Origin: Mucilaginibacter boryungensis
GTDB lineage: Bacteria; Bacteroidota; Bacteroidia; Sphingobacteriales; Sphingobacteriaceae
Direction: 5' to 3'
Length of the DNA stretch: 64,000 nt
Assembly: GCF_015221995.1 (NCBI RefSeq)
Contig: NZ_JADFFM010000002.1
Location: forward strand, 1,240,001 to 1,304,000
The notes beneath the pieces are model-generated. The model did no database searches, had not been told where the DNA came from, and saw only the letters and a list, made by a program, of their open reading frames with translations. Each line of letters opens with the position of its first letter. The first letter of the stretch is position 1. Below, piece by piece: positions 17,353-27,740 of the stretch. The translations under genes were made by a program, and so were the position numbers.

Positions 17353-18024
17353 ATGACAGCTATTGAACCCACCCGCAAGGACATTGCCCATCCACAGCAT
17401 ATTAAAAAAAATTCTTCATCGCTGCGTTTATGGCATTGGCTAAACACCATTGTTATCTGCGGGTCACTTATTACAGTGCTTATCAATTCCACATTAATTA
17501 CCCGCGAAACCGTAACGCCTGTTGTGTTAAGCGAGCTTAATAAAGGTGGGGCAGCCGTAAGTGTAGAACAGGCCAAAGGCGTAAGCCATGCACTGGAAGA
17601 TAAAGTTTGGGAAATACACATTTATTTTGGCTATTGCCTGGCCGCTTTATTATTATTCCGGATAATACTAGAGTTTTTTCAGCTGGCCGATCAGAAATTT
17701 ATCAGGAAGATAAAATTAGCCTACACGCAGTTTTTAATCACTAAAAAGAACCGCGAGATCGCCCGTCACGAGTTTACAGTTAAGGCGATATATGTTTTAT
17801 TCTATATCGTGCTTTTTATCATGGTTATTACAGGGCTGTTCTTAGCGTTTGAAGATTTGATGGCCCCTTATAAAGCTATAAGGCACAGCGTTAAAGAGGT
17901 GCATAACTTTTGCATGTATATTGTGCTGGCATTTATTACCATCCATTTAATTGGGGTGTTTTTGGCCGAACGCAATGAAAGTAAAGGCATCGTATCCGAT
18001 ATGATCCACGGAGGCAAAGAATAA
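17353..18024 (+). CDS. Cytochrome b561-type membrane protein
   Basis: A 223-residue protein with four hydrophobic helices and histidines placed as in bacterial cytochrome b561 / Ni-Fe hydrogenase b-type subunits: His in LRLWHWLN, in WEIHIYFGY, in VKEVHNFCMYI and in FITIHLIGV. These can hold two b hemes in the cytoplasmic membrane and pass electrons between quinone and a soluble or periplasmic partner. No partner gene (hydrogenase, catalase, cytochrome c) lies beside it, so its redox partner is unknown. It ends 2 bases from the convergent VIT-type gene. Confidence 0.8.
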   Translation: MTAIEPTRKDIAHPQHIKKNSSSLRLWHWLNTIVICGSLITVLINSTLITRETVTPVVLSELNKGGAAVSVEQAKGVSHALEDKVWEIHIYFGYCLAALLLFRIILEFFQLADQKFIRKIKLAYTQFLITKKNREIARHEFTVKAIYVLFYIVLFIMVITGLFLAFEDLMAPYKAIRHSVKEVHNFCMYIVLAFITIHLIGVFLAERNESKGIVSDMIHGGKE

Positions 18025-18026
18025 TA

Positions 18027-18722
18027 TTATCTTCCGTTGATCAGTTTAGCCATCCCGAATGCTGCACCGGCGGCTAATGCACCTATTATCACCACCTTTA
18101 ATGCCCCGCTTAAAGCTGGCTGCCCCGTCATTTTACTTTTGAAATAGCCAAATATAAACAGGCAGATAATGGTTAATATGCACGAGTAATTTAAGGCAGT
18201 TGGCGCGTGGTCTATAAAAATGTAGGGAGATAATGGGATAATGCCACCCACAATATACGATGCCCCGATAGTGAAAGCGCTTTTTGTGGCCCGGTTAGCA
18301 TGAGGCTCTTCAAGCCCTAACTCATACCGCATCATAAAATCAACCCACTTTTTTTTGTCCTTAGCCATTTCATCGGCTATTTGCTGTTGAAGCGATTCTG
18401 ACAAGCCAAATTCGGCAAATACTTCTTTAACTTCCAGTTTTTCCTGTTCAGGCACACGCTCTACTTCCTCATATTCACGTTTCAGTTCAGAATTATAATG
18501 ATCTACCTCGGTACGTCCGGCCAAAAACCCGCCCAGCCCCATGGCTATTGAACCGGCAACAATTTCGGCAATACCTGCCGTAACCACAATGCCCGATGAA
18601 CTGATAGCCCCGCTTAAGCCTGCCGCCAATGCGAAAGGTACCGTTAAACCATCGGACATACCGATAACAATATCCCTGATAGTTTCTGAACTGGTTACAT
18701 GGTGTTCGTGATGGGTACTCAT
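18027..18722 (-). CDS. VIT1/CCC1-family metal transporter
   Basis: A 231-residue membrane protein of the VIT1/CCC1 family, whose members export or sequester Fe(II) or Mn(II). The first helix has the family signature IVIGMSDGLTVPFALAAGLSGA. A Glu-rich cytoplasmic segment (residues about 75-130, with EVDHYNSELKREYEEVERVPEQEK) corresponds to the metal-binding domain of VIT1. Three further helices follow. It is a monocistronic minus-strand gene, convergent with the cytochrome gene. Metal specificity cannot be told from sequence alone. Confidence 0.9.
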   Translation of the reverse strand: MSTHHEHHVTSSETIRDIVIGMSDGLTVPFALAAGLSGAISSSGIVVTAGIAEIVAGSIAMGLGGFLAGRTEVDHYNSELKREYEEVERVPEQEKLEVKEVFAEFGLSESLQQQIADEMAKDKKKWVDFMMRYELGLEEPHANRATKSAFTIGASYIVGGIIPLSPYIFIDHAPTALNYSCILTIICLFIFGYFKSKMTGQPALSGALKVVIIGALAAGAAFGMAKLINGR

Positions 18723-18889
18723 TATTGCTCTTGTAATATGCTATTATAAATCTAAACTAATTTATTAACTACTTATATGGACTTGAAGTTATAGATATTA
18801 ACCCAAATCTTTCTTACCCGAATGAAAATAGTTTAAATCTAACCCCTCTGGCTTTAAAAGGAATTATTAAGTTTGAATTTTATACACCT

Positions 18890-19939
18890 ATGCTAACAGC
18901 TATATTAATTGCGTTTGGTTTAACCCCCGCCGATTATTCCGTACAACCATTTGGCTCGGGCCTGATTAATTATACCTGGAAAGTAAGCGGGAAGCATAAT
19001 GTTTACATTCTGCAGCGCATTAACAAAAATGTGTTTAAATCGCCGCAGGCCATTGCCCATAACTTAGTACTGTTGGGAAAGTATTTCGAGACCAATTACC
19101 CTGATTATCTTTTTGTTGCCCCTTTACCCGCAATTAATAAGCAATACCTGGCTGTGATTGATGAGGAGTATTACCGGTTGTCACCTTTTATCAAAAATTC
19201 ACATACTGTTGATGCTCTTGAATTCCCGGAACAGGCATTTGAAGCGGCTAAACAATTTGGTAAATTCTCGCGGTTGCTTAATGGTTTTGATGCAGGGCAA
19301 TTACAATATACGCTACCCGATTTTCACAATCTTAATTTAAGGGTAGATCAATTCAATGCCGCCTTACAAAATGCCCCGGCCGATAGGTTAAGTCAAACAA
19401 TTGAGGAGGTTAAGGCCATAGCGGTAAATGCCGATATCGCGGAAACCTATCGCCGGATAGTACAAGACAAGCAAATCCCCCTGCGTGTAATTCACCATGA
19501 TACTAAGATAAGCAACGTATTATTTAATGATAAAGGTGAAGGCTTGTGTGTGATAGACCTTGATACGGTAATGCCCGGATATTTTATTAGCGATCTAGGC
19601 GATATGATGCGTACTTATTTATCGCCCGTGACCGAAGAAGAACGCGATTTAGATCTTGTGCAAATTAACGAGGCCAATTTCGCGGCTATTTACAAAGGCT
19701 ATATGCAGGAAATGGGCGATGTATTGACCGATGCCGAAAAAGGCCTGTTTATTTACGCCGGTAAGTTTATGATATATATGCAGGCGCTGCGCTTTTTAAC
19801 CGATTTTTTAAACGGCGACATTTATTATCCAACCAACTATCAGGGGCATAATTTAGTACGGGCGCAAAACCAGCTAACCCTGCTTGAGCGGTATATACAA
19901 TCCGAAGAAAAATTTAAGAAACTGATCAATATCAAATAA
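18890..19939 (+). CDS. NahK-like sugar kinase (aminoglycoside phosphotransferase fold)
   Basis: A 349-residue APH-fold kinase. The catalytic loop is VIHHDTKISNVLF (Brenner motif HxDxxxxN) and the metal-binding segment is CVIDLDTVMPGYFISDLGDMMR. The pattern resembles N-acetylhexosamine 1-kinase, which phosphorylates GalNAc/GlcNAc at C1, more than drug-resistance kinases. The N-lobe (YILQRINKNVF) carries the nucleotide-binding lysine/arginine region. It lies 22 bases upstream of a large secreted glycoside hydrolase on the same strand, so the pair probably releases a sugar and then phosphorylates it. No signal peptide; cytoplasmic. Substrate is inference. Confidence 0.8.
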   Translation: MLTAILIAFGLTPADYSVQPFGSGLINYTWKVSGKHNVYILQRINKNVFKSPQAIAHNLVLLGKYFETNYPDYLFVAPLPAINKQYLAVIDEEYYRLSPFIKNSHTVDALEFPEQAFEAAKQFGKFSRLLNGFDAGQLQYTLPDFHNLNLRVDQFNAALQNAPADRLSQTIEEVKAIAVNADIAETYRRIVQDKQIPLRVIHHDTKISNVLFNDKGEGLCVIDLDTVMPGYFISDLGDMMRTYLSPVTEEERDLDLVQINEANFAAIYKGYMQEMGDVLTDAEKGLFIYAGKFMIYMQALRFLTDFLNGDIYYPTNYQGHNLVRAQNQLTLLERYIQSEEKFKKLINIK

Positions 19940-19961
19940 AAATAAATAATAACAGATAATA

Positions 19962-22900
19962 ATGGCCCGTTTAATCAACCTTCTTTTTGCTTTTAGTTTT
20001 TGTATAATAACTACGGCAACATTTGCACAGGAAAAATATATATCGGGCCATAACAGCTGGAACCCCGACTCGCTGGGCAACCACCGTGCCGTAGTGAATG
20101 TACAGGCGCAAGGGCCCGCTGCCAAAGTAGTAATAGACTGGCGCCGCAGGGACAACCCGGCCGACAAGGCCATTATTGTGGTTGACGCGAAAACTAATAA
20201 GCGCGTACTGAATGTCAAAACCGAAAATATATCCCGTGAAAACGGAACAGTTTATTTCGAACCGACATCGGGTATAGGCAAGTACTATATTTATTATATG
20301 CCCTACAAGGTAAAGGCCGGGTCTAACTATCCCAATGCCATTTACGCTAAAATGCAAAATACTGCATCGTCTGAATGGTTGGCTAAAACCGGGCAGGCAC
20401 GGCAGGCATCAGTTACTTATCTTGAATCGGTAAACGCTATGAATAGCTTTTATCCCATGGAAGTGATTGCTAACGCACGCGAGGTGCAAAAAATTACAGC
20501 GCTGAACCAGGACAAACCCTACTTAGTTTTCACCGAAGACCGCGAACATCCCATTAAAATGCCGCACGATCTGCCGCAGCGCTGGATTACCAAAGGTGTC
20601 ACCGGGAGTTTTACAGGTACAGCGCTCAGAGGCGAAAACTTCAGTTATCAATTAGGTGTGTATGCCAGCAAACAGGACCTGCAAAATGTGAAATTAACCT
20701 TTTACCCTTTAAGCGATAATAAAGGCCATGCCATACCACCAGCAGGTGTGAGTTGCTTGAATACTGATGGAACTAAGTACGACGGTACACCACTAAGTAA
20801 TACAGTGAACATAAGCAAAGGTGATGTACAGGCACTATGGTGCCTGGTTAATGTACCAATGCAAGCAGTTGCTGGTACTTATACCGGTATAGTAAATGTT
20901 AAAGCTGATAATGCCCCCCCAACTATCATTAAAATTACCATAGTTGTAAAACCGCAAATGGCTGTAAAAGGTGGGGTGAACGAGCCGCAAAAGCAAACCC
21001 GTTTAACCTGGTTAAACAGCACCCTGGCGCAAAAAAACGATGTGATAGCGCCATATACACCATTAACAGTTAACGGCAAGACGATCAGCCTGTTGGGGCG
21101 TAAAGTAATATTGGCCAATAGCGGTTTCCCGGATAAGATCCAATCCTTCTTTAACCAGGAAATGACAGGTATGTCCGACACGGCTAAGAATATACTTGGT
21201 GAAAATATTCACTTTCACATTGTCAGTGCTAAAACACACAAGGACATAGCGTTAAAGGGCGCAGATGAACCTGTTTTTAGGTTTGATGGGGGTGGTCATA
21301 TCATTCGTGTTGATACGATGAAAAATGGCTTTATTTTCCAGGAAAAAACACCTGGAACGGTTACCTGGAACGCCATAAGTAAATCTAAAGAACTTGAGAT
21401 GTTTGTTAGCGGTAGCATCGAGTTTGATGGCTATATGACTTATACAGTTAGATTAAAAGCTTTAGAAGATGTAGACCTTGACGACACCAAATTCCATATC
21501 CCTTTTGATAAAAACGCATCAAAATACCTGATGGGCTTAGGTCAAAAAGGAGGCTTGCGCCCTGATACCGTGAAATGGAAATGGGATGTAGCTACTAAAA
21601 ATCAGGACGGCGCATGGATTGGCGAGGTAAATGCCGGGCTGCAATATTCCCTACGCGACGAGCATTACGTACGGCCACTAAACACCAACTTTTACCTGCA
21701 AAAACCTTTGGTGCTGCCCACATCGTGGGGGAACGGCGGCAAGGGCGGTATGATAGTTACCGTTAAGGGGAAAACCATGCTATCCGAAACTTATACCGGG
21801 CCGCGCAGCATGAAAAAGGGCGATGTACTATATTACAACTTCACCTTACTGGTTACGCCTTTCCATACCCTCAATACCGATTTCCAATGGGCAACGCGCT
21901 TTTATCATAAATACAACAACCTGGATACCATTAAGGCTACAGGTGCCACTGTGGTAAACATTCATCATGCTACGCCCATCAACCCTTATATTAACTATCC
22001 ATTTATTGCGCACGATGCTATGAAAGCCTACATTACCCAGGCGCATCAAAAAGGGCTAAAGGTTAAAATATATAATACCGTGCGCGAACTGAGCAACAGC
22101 GCTTATGAAACCTTCCCCATGCGCAGCCTTGGGCACGAGATCTATTCTGCCGGAAAGGGCGGTGGTTACTCGTGGCTGCAGGAACATTTGGGTGACGATT
22201 ATATTGCTGCCTGGTACGTCCCTGAAATTAAGGATGCTGCAATTGTGAATAGCGGCATGAGCCGCTGGCACAACTATTACGTGGAAGGCATGAACTGGCT
22301 GGTACAGAACGTAGGCATTGATGGTATATACCTGGATGATGTAGCATTCGATCGTATTACCATGAAACGAGTTAAACGCGTACTGACGCAAAACGGTCAC
22401 CCGGGTATTATCGACCTGCATTCGGCTAACCAATACAATAAAAGCGATGGGTTTAACAACAGCGCCAACCTGTACATGGAGCACTTCCCTTACCTGAACC
22501 GCCTATGGTTTGGCGAGTATTTTGATTATGAAAAAAACAGTCCTGATTTCTTTTTAACCGAGGTTTCGGGTATTCCGTTTGGCCTGATGGGCGAAATGCT
22601 GCAAGGCGGTGGCAATCCATGGCGCGGCATGATATTCGGCATGACCAACCGCATGCCCTGGAGTGACAACGCCGATCCACGCCCTATATGGAAAGCCTGG
22701 GATAACTTTGGCATGCAGGGTACTAAAATGATAGGTTATTGGGTAGATAGCAATCCTGTAAAAACAAATAATCCTAAAGTGCTGGCTACCGTTTATAAAA
22801 AACAAGGCAAAGCTATGATAGCCATTGCCAGCTGGGCCGATAACGATACGTCTATCAAACTAACTATCGACTGGAAAGCTTTAGGTATTGATAGGGCGAA

Positions 22901-23012
22901 GGCAACTATTACCGCGCCCGGCATCAGCAACTTCCAACCGGCAAAGAGATTTGGCGTTGACGATGAGATAAGGGTACCTAAAGGAAAAGGCTGGATATTG
23001 GTAGTGAAGTAG
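19962..23012 (+). CDS. Large secreted glycoside hydrolase (DUF6067/GH123-like)
   Basis: A 1016-residue protein with a signal peptide (about 1-22, ending TFAQ), an N-terminal beta region (about 25-330), a central beta-sandwich and a C-terminal TIM-barrel region containing GLKVKIYNTVRELSN, WYVPEIKDAAIVN and GIDGIYLDDVAFDR. The layout resembles the DUF6067 / GH123-type glycosidases of Bacteroidota, some of which act on N-acetylgalactosaminides. The acidic pair in YLDDVAFDR is a candidate catalytic or substrate-binding site. It follows a NahK-like kinase by 22 bases, which agrees with an N-acetylhexosaminide substrate. The family call is from memory of the motif pattern and is moderately sure. 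Confidence 0.65.
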   Translation: MARLINLLFAFSFCIITTATFAQEKYISGHNSWNPDSLGNHRAVVNVQAQGPAAKVVIDWRRRDNPADKAIIVVDAKTNKRVLNVKTENISRENGTVYFEPTSGIGKYYIYYMPYKVKAGSNYPNAIYAKMQNTASSEWLAKTGQARQASVTYLESVNAMNSFYPMEVIANAREVQKITALNQDKPYLVFTEDREHPIKMPHDLPQRWITKGVTGSFTGTALRGENFSYQLGVYASKQDLQNVKLTFYPLSDNKGHAIPPAGVSCLNTDGTKYDGTPLSNTVNISKGDVQALWCLVNVPMQAVAGTYTGIVNVKADNAPPTIIKITIVVKPQMAVKGGVNEPQKQTRLTWLNSTLAQKNDVIAPYTPLTVNGKTISLLGRKVILANSGFPDKIQSFFNQEMTGMSDTAKNILGENIHFHIVSAKTHKDIALKGADEPVFRFDGGGHIIRVDTMKNGFIFQEKTPGTVTWNAISKSKELEMFVSGSIEFDGYMTYTVRLKALEDVDLDDTKFHIPFDKNASKYLMGLGQKGGLRPDTVKWKWDVATKNQDGAWIGEVNAGLQYSLRDEHYVRPLNTNFYLQKPLVLPTSWGNGGKGGMIVTVKGKTMLSETYTGPRSMKKGDVLYYNFTLLVTPFHTLNTDFQWATRFYHKYNNLDTIKATGATVVNIHHATPINPYINYPFIAHDAMKAYITQAHQKGLKVKIYNTVRELSNSAYETFPMRSLGHEIYSAGKGGGYSWLQEHLGDDYIAAWYVPEIKDAAIVNSGMSRWHNYYVEGMNWLVQNVGIDGIYLDDVAFDRITMKRVKRVLTQNGHPGIIDLHSANQYNKSDGFNNSANLYMEHFPYLNRLWFGEYFDYEKNSPDFFLTEVSGIPFGLMGEMLQGGGNPWRGMIFGMTNRMPWSDNADPRPIWKAWDNFGMQGTKMIGYWVDSNPVKTNNPKVLATVYKKQGKAMIAIASWADNDTSIKLTIDWKALGIDRAKATITAPGISNFQPAKRFGVDDEIRVPKGKGWILVVK

Positions 23013-23080
23013 GCTGTATTGTAATTTTTCGTTCACCTGCCAAGAGATTAGATCGATCGCATCAGTGTGGCCCGCAAAAA

Positions 23081-25306
23081 TTAAACAGTAGCGTCTAATA
23101 CGTTTAACGAAACAGGTATGGTAAAGTAAAAGGTACTGCCTACATTTTCCTTACTGTCAACCCAAAGGTTTCCGCCGTGTTTTAATGCAAAGTCATGACA
23201 GAGGTTCAACCCTAAGCCGGTACCTTTTTCGCCAGCGGTTCCATAGGTGGTATAGTTGGTGTTTTTATTGAATAGTTCGCCAATTTTATCCTGGGGTATG
23301 CCACAGCCATCATCCGTTACAGAAAATAAGATGTCTTTTCCATCGACTATAGCGGCTACGACGATCTTGCCGCCACTATTTGTAAATTTAACCGCATTGG
23401 AGAGCAGGTTTCGAATAATGGTTTCCAGCATGCCTATATCGGCCGTTAGGCTTAACCCATCAGGCACTTGCGAAGTAATGGATATCTTTTTCTTCACGGC
23501 CATGGGCTGCACAGTCTGCATGCATTTATAAACTACAGCGGCTACATCATCAATTTTTACGGGATTAAAACTAACCGCATTAAACTGCGATTTGGCCCAG
23601 GTAAGCAAATCTTCCAACAGGTTGTTGGCGTTAGATAGTTCCTGCTTCATCAGGGACAGATAGGCATGTACTTCATCCGCAGAGCTCGACTCAAAGTCGG
23701 TTAAAGTATGGTCCAATAACTGCAGGCTGCCCGATATCGGGTTTTTCAGATCGTGGCCAATAATAGAGAGCAGATTATTTTTTTGTTCGTTGGATGCGGT
23801 AAGCTGCGTATTTAAGGCCTTAAGTTCATTCTCGTGGAACTTCCTGGTTGTTACGTCCCTCATACTGCCTTCGGTGGAAATAATAACCCCGTTTTCAATG
23901 ACAAGCCGGGCATTAACCGATGCGTAGCGTAACTGGCCGTCTTTGGTTTTCAACCGTGCTTCAAAGTCTATCACAAATCCCTGTGTGCGCAAACTTTCAA
24001 TGATACGCTCGCGGTCCTGCACATAAAAATAGAAGTTTGCAACCGGCTGACCAATAATCTCACTACGCCGGTAACCGGAATATTTTTCGATAGAAGGGCT
24101 GATCTCAGTTACCAAACCATTCTGGTCGGTCTGGTAAAATACATCCTGCACATTTTCAAAAATGGTGCGGTACTTTTTCTCGCTAAGCACCAGGTCGTTT
24201 TCAATTTCCTTTCTTTTGGTAATGTCTTCTATTTGTGAGACGTAATAAAGCGGTTTCCCTGAACTATCGTAAAGCATAGTTGCAGCAATTACCACCCAAA
24301 TAGTTTTACCATCTTTATGCAGGTAGCGTTTTTCGTGCTTAATCTTTTCTATCCTTCCGGCGCGCAGATCGTTCAGCGTGGTTATGGTATTGGCCAGGTC
24401 ATCCGGATGGGTGATCGACTGCACTGTCATTTTTTTCATGTCCTTCTCGGAATAGCCAAGCATCTGACAAAGGCTCTTGTTTACCCTTTTCCATTTACCA
24501 TCCGGCGTAATTAAAGCCATGCCGATAAGGGAATGTTCAAAGGCCAGTTTAAACTGTGTCTCGCTTTGAAATAGTTCCTCCTCTAAAAGCTTGTTCCGGG
24601 TAATATTAAATGCCACAGCCCCAACCATGTTACCTTCAGCATCCGTGAACGGAAATTTATATGTTTTATAAACTTGTGGGTGCCCCTGGTTATCCCTAAT
24701 GGTTTGGTGGAAATTTTTCCCCTCCCCGGAATTTAATACCAGTTCATTATTTTCCTGAAAATGTCTGGCAATTTCCTGACCAAATATCTCTTTACTGCTT
24801 TTACCAATTACCCCATCTGTTAAATGGAAAGTATCGTAAAAGCATTTATTGGCATATTTAAGAACATTTTTGTGATCGGTGATCCAGCAAAGCCCGGGGA
24901 GTTCGTCCATAAAAAGCTGAAAACGCTTTTCGTTCATAAATATGCGGGTTTTATAACTCACATCTTCACTGGTCATCATCATCCCACCGATTTTTCCGTC
25001 ATCTGTACGCCAATGCCTTACTTCCCATTGCAACCACATTACACTGCCGTCGGCACGTTCAAAGCGGTCGTTATCGCATTTTTGATCTTTTCCGCTCAGG
25101 CATTCGGCGTGGATCTTTTTCCAGCGTTCCTCAATTTCAGGAAACACCTCATAATGAGACCTTCCAATAAGCGGAACGTTTTCAAGGCCATAATACGTGA
25201 TCCATTTTTCTGAAACAGCCAGATAGCGCATATGGGTGTCTACGATCGCCACAGGCAATGAAGAAACAGCAATAATATTTTGTAACGATGCGGAAAGAGT
25301 GCCCAT
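23081..25306 (-). CDS. Multi-PAS sensor histidine kinase
   Basis: A 741-residue signalling protein with no membrane segment. Four to five PAS/PAC domains occupy residues about 10-490 (PAC-type endings such as VGAVAFNITRNK, YYVSQIEDITKRKEI and STEGSMRDVTTRK). A HisKA domain has the phospho-acceptor in LLSIIGHDLKNPISG, and the ATPase domain shows NLLSNAVKFTNSGGKI (N box), TDDGCGIPQ (G1) and GEKGTGLGLNL (G2). There is no response regulator or receiver domain next to it, so it is an orphan kinase whose partner lies elsewhere. PAS ligands are not predictable. Monocistronic on the minus strand. Confidence 0.92.
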   Translation of the reverse strand: MGTLSASLQNIIAVSSLPVAIVDTHMRYLAVSEKWITYYGLENVPLIGRSHYEVFPEIEERWKKIHAECLSGKDQKCDNDRFERADGSVMWLQWEVRHWRTDDGKIGGMMMTSEDVSYKTRIFMNEKRFQLFMDELPGLCWITDHKNVLKYANKCFYDTFHLTDGVIGKSSKEIFGQEIARHFQENNELVLNSGEGKNFHQTIRDNQGHPQVYKTYKFPFTDAEGNMVGAVAFNITRNKLLEEELFQSETQFKLAFEHSLIGMALITPDGKWKRVNKSLCQMLGYSEKDMKKMTVQSITHPDDLANTITTLNDLRAGRIEKIKHEKRYLHKDGKTIWVVIAATMLYDSSGKPLYYVSQIEDITKRKEIENDLVLSEKKYRTIFENVQDVFYQTDQNGLVTEISPSIEKYSGYRRSEIIGQPVANFYFYVQDRERIIESLRTQGFVIDFEARLKTKDGQLRYASVNARLVIENGVIISTEGSMRDVTTRKFHENELKALNTQLTASNEQKNNLLSIIGHDLKNPISGSLQLLDHTLTDFESSSADEVHAYLSLMKQELSNANNLLEDLLTWAKSQFNAVSFNPVKIDDVAAVVYKCMQTVQPMAVKKKISITSQVPDGLSLTADIGMLETIIRNLLSNAVKFTNSGGKIVVAAIVDGKDILFSVTDDGCGIPQDKIGELFNKNTNYTTYGTAGEKGTGLGLNLCHDFALKHGGNLWVDSKENVGSTFYFTIPVSLNVLDATV

Positions 25307-25483
25307 TTTGGAAAAAAGGAAGTTAATAAAAATATCCTTGTCAAGGATACAAAAATCATTCCAGTAGAGGTTTATACGGTGGGCTCCCTCATAGGGTTTT
25401 CATATTATATAAAATAATTTCATCACACTTAATTTCGTTATCCTAAATTGCGGTTTTTGAACCTATTATTCTTTAGGCGCCAG

Positions 25484-27694
25484 TTAATAATCAGTAAGCA
25501 GTTTGTTTGCTTTCTCCCAGTATTTGTGGTAAAGCAACCTGGTGGTTACCACAGCATCGCCCACGGGCTTTACGGGGTAATCTTTCCGGGTATTTACCCA
25601 TGCCCATTCCCAGTTTTTAATTTGACGGGTAAATGCATCCCTGTCTAACTTTTTTTTGCCGGCCAGGTCTAATTCCATTGCAGTAAAAAATTGCTCCCAA
25701 CGGGGCTTGTAAAAATCATTGAACAGGCCGCTCCATTGTTTACATGCATATTCGTTCAGCGGGCAATCTTTGTCGCCCCAAAGGGTAATCAGGTCTTTGG
25801 CATTCAATTCATAAAGGGCCTTTTCATTTGGTGTCCGGCCCCAGCGCCGTGCGTCGGCAATCCATGGCCCAAGCAAAAACTCTTTACGTGTAGCAAGCAG
25901 TTTATCCATGTCTTGTATCAGCTCAATAAATTCGCCGCTATATTGTTTAAACTGCGACTTGTTTTTTTGATGGTAAGCTAATACCGCTTTGCGTTGTAGT
26001 GGCAGGGCATAATTAGCTAATACCTGCCGGGTTACATCAACCAGGTCAAACCTGAAACCATCACTCGCTGATAGGTAGGCGGTTGCATTTACCATAGCTT
26101 TCCAGGCAGGCAGCAGGTCCTGGGCCCGGTAGTTTAATGTTGTGCGGGCCCACCGGGTCAAACTATCGGTAGTAGGCCTGCCCTGGATAATGGATTCGGC
26201 GCCATCACGAATGTACCGCTCGGCAGGTACGCTATAAACCGTTTTTCTTAATATATCCCATGCAAGTAAGGCTTGCTCATTCTTTTTACCGTAACGGTTC
26301 AGCACATACTGTGGCAACCAGGTGTCCACGTTTATAGGTTGGTTTCGCCAGGTATTATCGGTTTGCAGCTCATATAATACCGGATTTTGTTCAATGCCTT
26401 CCATTGTTAAACCGATACCCTTCATGTTGCCGCTTTTGGGGTCGCTATAAGCCTCTGCCGGGGCATGCGCTGCCGCATCCATTCTGCCAAACAAGTTGGT
26501 ATTAGCCCCAAAGTTGTTCAACATATTCCATATCCAGGGCTTGCCATAAAATGCACCGGTACGTTTCCACACGGGCTCAATTTCAGCGGCAAGGTCTAAT
26601 ATGATCATTTTATCATTTGGTATAGCTTTTAATAAAGCCCGGGTCTGTTCGTCTTTCCAAAACTTACGGTCACTATAAAATAGCCAGCCCTGCATTACCC
26701 ACACAGCTGCCGTATCAGCCTGGCGCATGCCCTCATAAACCTGCGCGCTAAGTTTTTCCAGGTATTCAGGGGCATCAGATGGTGGTTCATTTTCATTAAA
26801 GGTATCCGCCGAATATAAATGGTCGGTGCCCAGTAATGCCGTTTGTTTTTGCAAAAAAAGTTTACCTATACGGGCAAACATAGGATCTGCAGAATCAAGT
26901 ATATAAGTATCGGCGAAGCCATTTTTCCAGTTAGTGGCTTTAAGCTTCGCACCGGGAAATTTGTTTTTAAAAATAGCAGGTACATGGCCTGTAAATGCAG
27001 GCAATACAGGTTTCATCCCCAGTTCCCTTTCCCGTTGTATTATTTTCTTTTGCAGTTCAAAGTGATCTTTCATCCACTGTACTGGCAAGGGGCCTCCCCA
27101 GCCATCCATATTTCCCATCCAAAACCACGAAAAATAAGAAGGCCCTGTAAAAAAACCTTTCAAGTCCGCATCTGTAAATCCAAGCTCTTTATATATCAGG
27201 TACCAGGTATATTCTTCTCCCGTTATCGCCAGTGGCATATTTATGCCATGCAGGGCCATCCAGTCAATTTCCTTTTCCCAACGTGCCCAATCCCACCAGC
27301 TCATACTATAATTAAATGTGCAGTAGTTAAGATAATACCGGTACTGATAAGGGCTTTCTTTCCTGATTTTGACTTTTACCTGGGGTAATACCCGCGGCAA
27401 TTTAAGGTTGGTGCCGTTCCAGGTAACCTGGCAATGGCAATATTCGGTTAAATAATAATAAAGGGCCGAGGCTATGGCGACGCCATTATTGCCTCTTAAA
27501 ATAATTTTATGATCACGGCTTTCTAACTCAAAAGCATCGGGATGCTGTGCCGACCAGATAGGTTCAACCTTGAAAGCATTTGCATGTTGTGGTAGTATGC
27601 GGCTCACCAGCTCTTTTGCTGCTGCTGGTGTTAGCTGCGCCTTTGCACTAAAGGCCAGGCATAAGATACCAAACGTAAATAATAGGTTTTTCAA
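25484..27694 (-). CDS. Alpha-N-acetylglucosaminidase, GH89 (NAGLU family)
   Basis: Removes terminal alpha-linked GlcNAc; the human homologue NAGLU acts in heparan sulfate breakdown. The 736-residue protein has a signal peptide (1-19, ending AKAQ), the NAGLU N-terminal domain (with LTEYCHCQVTWNGTNL), a TIM barrel (YRYYLNYCTFNYSMSWWDW, ITGEEYTWY, DTFNENEPP, MEGIEQNPVLYEL) and the C-terminal helical domain. The open frame begins with TTG at 27694; it gives a clean signal peptide and no ATG is better placed. It is 46 bases downstream of an HGSNAT-like acetyltransferase, the very enzyme that makes NAGLU's substrate in animals. Last gene of the minus-strand locus. Confidence 0.95.
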   Translation of the reverse strand: MKNLLFTFGILCLAFSAKAQLTPAAAKELVSRILPQHANAFKVEPIWSAQHPDAFELESRDHKIILRGNNGVAIASALYYYLTEYCHCQVTWNGTNLKLPRVLPQVKVKIRKESPYQYRYYLNYCTFNYSMSWWDWARWEKEIDWMALHGINMPLAITGEEYTWYLIYKELGFTDADLKGFFTGPSYFSWFWMGNMDGWGGPLPVQWMKDHFELQKKIIQRERELGMKPVLPAFTGHVPAIFKNKFPGAKLKATNWKNGFADTYILDSADPMFARIGKLFLQKQTALLGTDHLYSADTFNENEPPSDAPEYLEKLSAQVYEGMRQADTAAVWVMQGWLFYSDRKFWKDEQTRALLKAIPNDKMIILDLAAEIEPVWKRTGAFYGKPWIWNMLNNFGANTNLFGRMDAAAHAPAEAYSDPKSGNMKGIGLTMEGIEQNPVLYELQTDNTWRNQPINVDTWLPQYVLNRYGKKNEQALLAWDILRKTVYSVPAERYIRDGAESIIQGRPTTDSLTRWARTTLNYRAQDLLPAWKAMVNATAYLSASDGFRFDLVDVTRQVLANYALPLQRKAVLAYHQKNKSQFKQYSGEFIELIQDMDKLLATRKEFLLGPWIADARRWGRTPNEKALYELNAKDLITLWGDKDCPLNEYACKQWSGLFNDFYKPRWEQFFTAMELDLAGKKKLDRDAFTRQIKNWEWAWVNTRKDYPVKPVGDAVVTTRLLYHKYWEKANKLLTDY

Positions 27695-27740
27695 AATGCT
27701 ATATGTTTATCAATAACTATTAGATAGTTGATGTTAGTCA

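Noticed and set aside
23081..25306. Hybrid two-component regulator of a polysaccharide locus
   Set aside because: The protein ends after the ATPase domain and has no receiver or AraC-type domain; it is a plain PAS histidine kinase.
26843..27388. 181-residue plus-strand frame inside GH89
   Set aside because: Antisense to a fully conserved enzyme, no recognisable domain, biased composition.
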